Below, piece after piece: positions 4,455 through 5,680 of a stretch of DNA of 5,680 bases. The stretch is from Pseudomonadota bacterium (GTDB lineage Bacteria; Pseudomonadota; Alphaproteobacteria; Rhizobiales; Xanthobacteraceae). A model generated the notes under the pieces. That model was given only the letters and a program-made list of their open reading frames with translations, made no database searches and was not told the origin of the DNA. Location: the NCBI GenBank assembly GCA_023430245.1, contig JAEZBA010000699.1, forward strand, positions 1 through 5,680, read 5' to 3'. A program made the translations under genes and the position numbers. Each line of letters begins with the position of its first letter. The first letter of the stretch is position 1.

Positions 4455-5680
4455 ATGACAGCCGCTGACGAAACACGGGGCGATAGCGTCTCAGCCATAC
4501 CGTCCCCGAGCAACCCCTGGTCGGTCTTCCTGATTTTCCTGCGGCTCGGCCTGACCAGCTTTGGCGGACCGGTTGCCCATCTCGGCTATTTCCGGACCGA
4601 GTTCGTCGCACACCGCAAGTGGTTTGACGAAAAGACCTATGCCGACCTGGTGGCGCTCTGCCAGTTCCTGCCGGGGCCTGCCTCGAGCCAGGTCGGCATT
4701 GCGGTCGGCATGATGCGCGCAAGCTATGCCGGGGCGTTCGCGGCGTGGCTTGGCTTCACCGCACCGTCGGCGATTGCCATGGTTCTGTTCGCCTATGGCG
4801 TCACAGCCTTTGGCGGTGCGCTCGGCAGCGGCTGGCTGCATGGTCTGAAGGTGGTCGCGGTCGCAGTGGTCGCCCAGGCGGTGCTCGGCATGATGCGCTC
4901 GCTGGCACCGGACCGCGAACGCGCCACCTTTGCGGTGATCGCCACCGTCATTGTGATCGCCATCCCGTCCGCTTTGGGCCAGATCGCCGCAATCGTGTTC
5001 GGCGGCGTGGCGGGCCTGATCTTCCTTCACAACCGCCAGCCGGCGGATGATGCCGCGCTACCGCGTACGATGAGCCGCAGCGTCGGGATCGTCCTGCTCG
5101 CGATCTTCTTCGTTCTGCTGGTCGGCCTGCCGCTGCTCGCGGCCGCATTCCCCTCGCAAAGCCTTCAATTGTTCGAGGCCTTCTACCGCGCCGGATCGCT
5201 GGTGTTCGGCGGCGGCCATGTGGTGCTGCCGCTGTTGCAGGCCGCGGTCGTACCGCCGGGCTGGGTGACGAACGATGCCTTCCTCGCGGGCTATGGCGCG
5301 GCACAGGCGGTCCCCGGTCCGCTATTCACCTTCGCCGCCTATCTCGGCGCGATCATGGGGCCGCAGCCGAACGGATGGGCCGGTGCGGCGCTGGCCACCG
5401 TCGCAATCTTCCTGCCGTCCTTCCTGCTGGTGATCGGCGTGTTGCCGTTCTGGGACCAGTTGCGCCGTCATCCGCGCGCGCAATCGATCCTCGGTGGCGT
5501 CAACGCGGCGGTGGTCGGGCTGTTGCTCGCCGCGCTCTATGATCCGGTCTGGACCGCCGGCATCCTCAGTGGCGCGGATTTCGCGCTGGCCTGCGCGGCC
5601 TTCCTGCTGCTGCTGATGTGGCAGACGCCGCCCTGGCTGGTGGTGATTCTGGGAGCGGTAGGCGGCGCGGTGATCGGCGC
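4455..5680 (+). CDS. chrA: Chromate transporter ChrA, two-domain type, cut by the right edge
   Basis: An inner-membrane protein of the chromate ion transporter (CHR) family, which expels chromate and lowers its toxicity. The frame is open from the start to the window end, with 408 codons visible and no stop. Long-form ChrA proteins are around 400-450 residues, so little is missing. The two homologous halves are both evident. The first carries TSFGGPVAHLGYF (34-46), W56-FDEKTYADL and LCQFLPGP (68-75) followed by SSQVG. The second carries FGGGHVVLPLL (251-261) and QAVPGPLFTFAAYLG (284-298). Many hydrophobic helices alternate with short Gly/Pro loops, and a hydrophilic linker at about 192-208 separates the halves. 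The ATG at 4455 gives a 22-residue soluble N-terminus. An in-frame ATG at 4428 (nine residues more) and GTG at 4443 are alternatives, and none has a good Shine-Dalgarno. No ChrB-type regulator lies in the window. Some family members may carry other oxyanions. Confidence 0.9.
   Translation, partial: MTAADETRGDSVSAIPSPSNPWSVFLIFLRLGLTSFGGPVAHLGYFRTEFVAHRKWFDEKTYADLVALCQFLPGPASSQVGIAVGMMRASYAGAFAAWLGFTAPSAIAMVLFAYGVTAFGGALGSGWLHGLKVVAVAVVAQAVLGMMRSLAPDRERATFAVIATVIVIAIPSALGQIAAIVFGGVAGLIFLHNRQPADDAALPRTMSRSVGIVLLAIFFVLLVGLPLLAAAFPSQSLQLFEAFYRAGSLVFGGGHVVLPLLQAAVVPPGWVTNDAFLAGYGAAQAVPGPLFTFAAYLGAIMGPQPNGWAGAALATVAIFLPSFLLVIGVLPFWDQLRRHPRAQSILGGVNAAVVGLLLAALYDPVWTAGILSGADFALACAAFLLLLMWQTPPWLVVILGAVGGAVIG

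Noticed and set aside
3275..4468. A 397-codon plus-strand frame inside the aminotransferase gene
   Set aside because: It is an Arg-rich shadow of the aminotransferase in another frame; the aminotransferase frame carries the PLP motifs.
4491..5030. A 179-codon minus-strand frame opposite chrA
   Set aside because: It is composition-driven antisense with His/Arg/Asp-rich content and no domain, while the plus strand encodes clear ChrA motifs.

Overview
The window is GC-rich DNA with long open frames on one strand. Its gene content and one intergenic repeat suggest an alphaproteobacterium of the Bradyrhizobium / Rhodopseudomonas / Nitrobacter group (Nitrobacteraceae). The placement is an inference from codon style, protein flavour and the GAGCATGA...TCATGCTC hairpin, remembered as a dispersed repeat in these genomes. 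No marker gene confirms it.

Layout, all on the + strand. (1) Positions 1-295 are a broken or chimeric edge. Frame 1 reads as the class II core of a single-chain glycyl-tRNA synthetase up to about position 96. From about position 83 the DNA reads in frame 2 as the last ~70 residues of an EAL (cyclic-di-GMP phosphodiesterase) domain, ending at 295. (2) Positions 296-492 are non-coding. (3) Positions 493-1521 encode an exported soluble lytic transglycosylase with a long Ala/Lys-rich basic tail. (4) Positions 1522-1650 are intergenic and hold two inverted repeats: a large repeat-family hairpin, and a perfect 9-bp-arm palindrome that touches the next start codon. (5) Positions 1651-3075 encode a dihydropyrimidinase/D-hydantoinase. 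(6) Positions 3072-4340 encode a class V PLP aminotransferase resembling (S)-ureidoglycine--glyoxylate aminotransferase (PucG), overlapping the preceding gene by 4 bases. (7) Positions 4341-4454 are a short intergenic stretch. (8) Position 4455 to the right edge encodes a two-domain chromate transporter (ChrA), cut by the window end a little short of its expected C-terminus.

The functional core is the overlapping hydantoinase-aminotransferase pair, which looks like a two-gene operon for opening cyclic ureides and recycling their nitrogen by transamination with glyoxylate. The palindrome in front of it is a candidate regulatory site, acting on DNA or on the mRNA. The lytic transglycosylase and the chromate transporter appear to be unrelated neighbours. 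I saw no CRISPR, tRNA, rRNA, insertion sequence or phage feature, and no convincing undescribed multi-gene system. The observations most worth following up are the GlyRS/EAL junction, the start-codon palindrome and the substrate of the enzyme pair.
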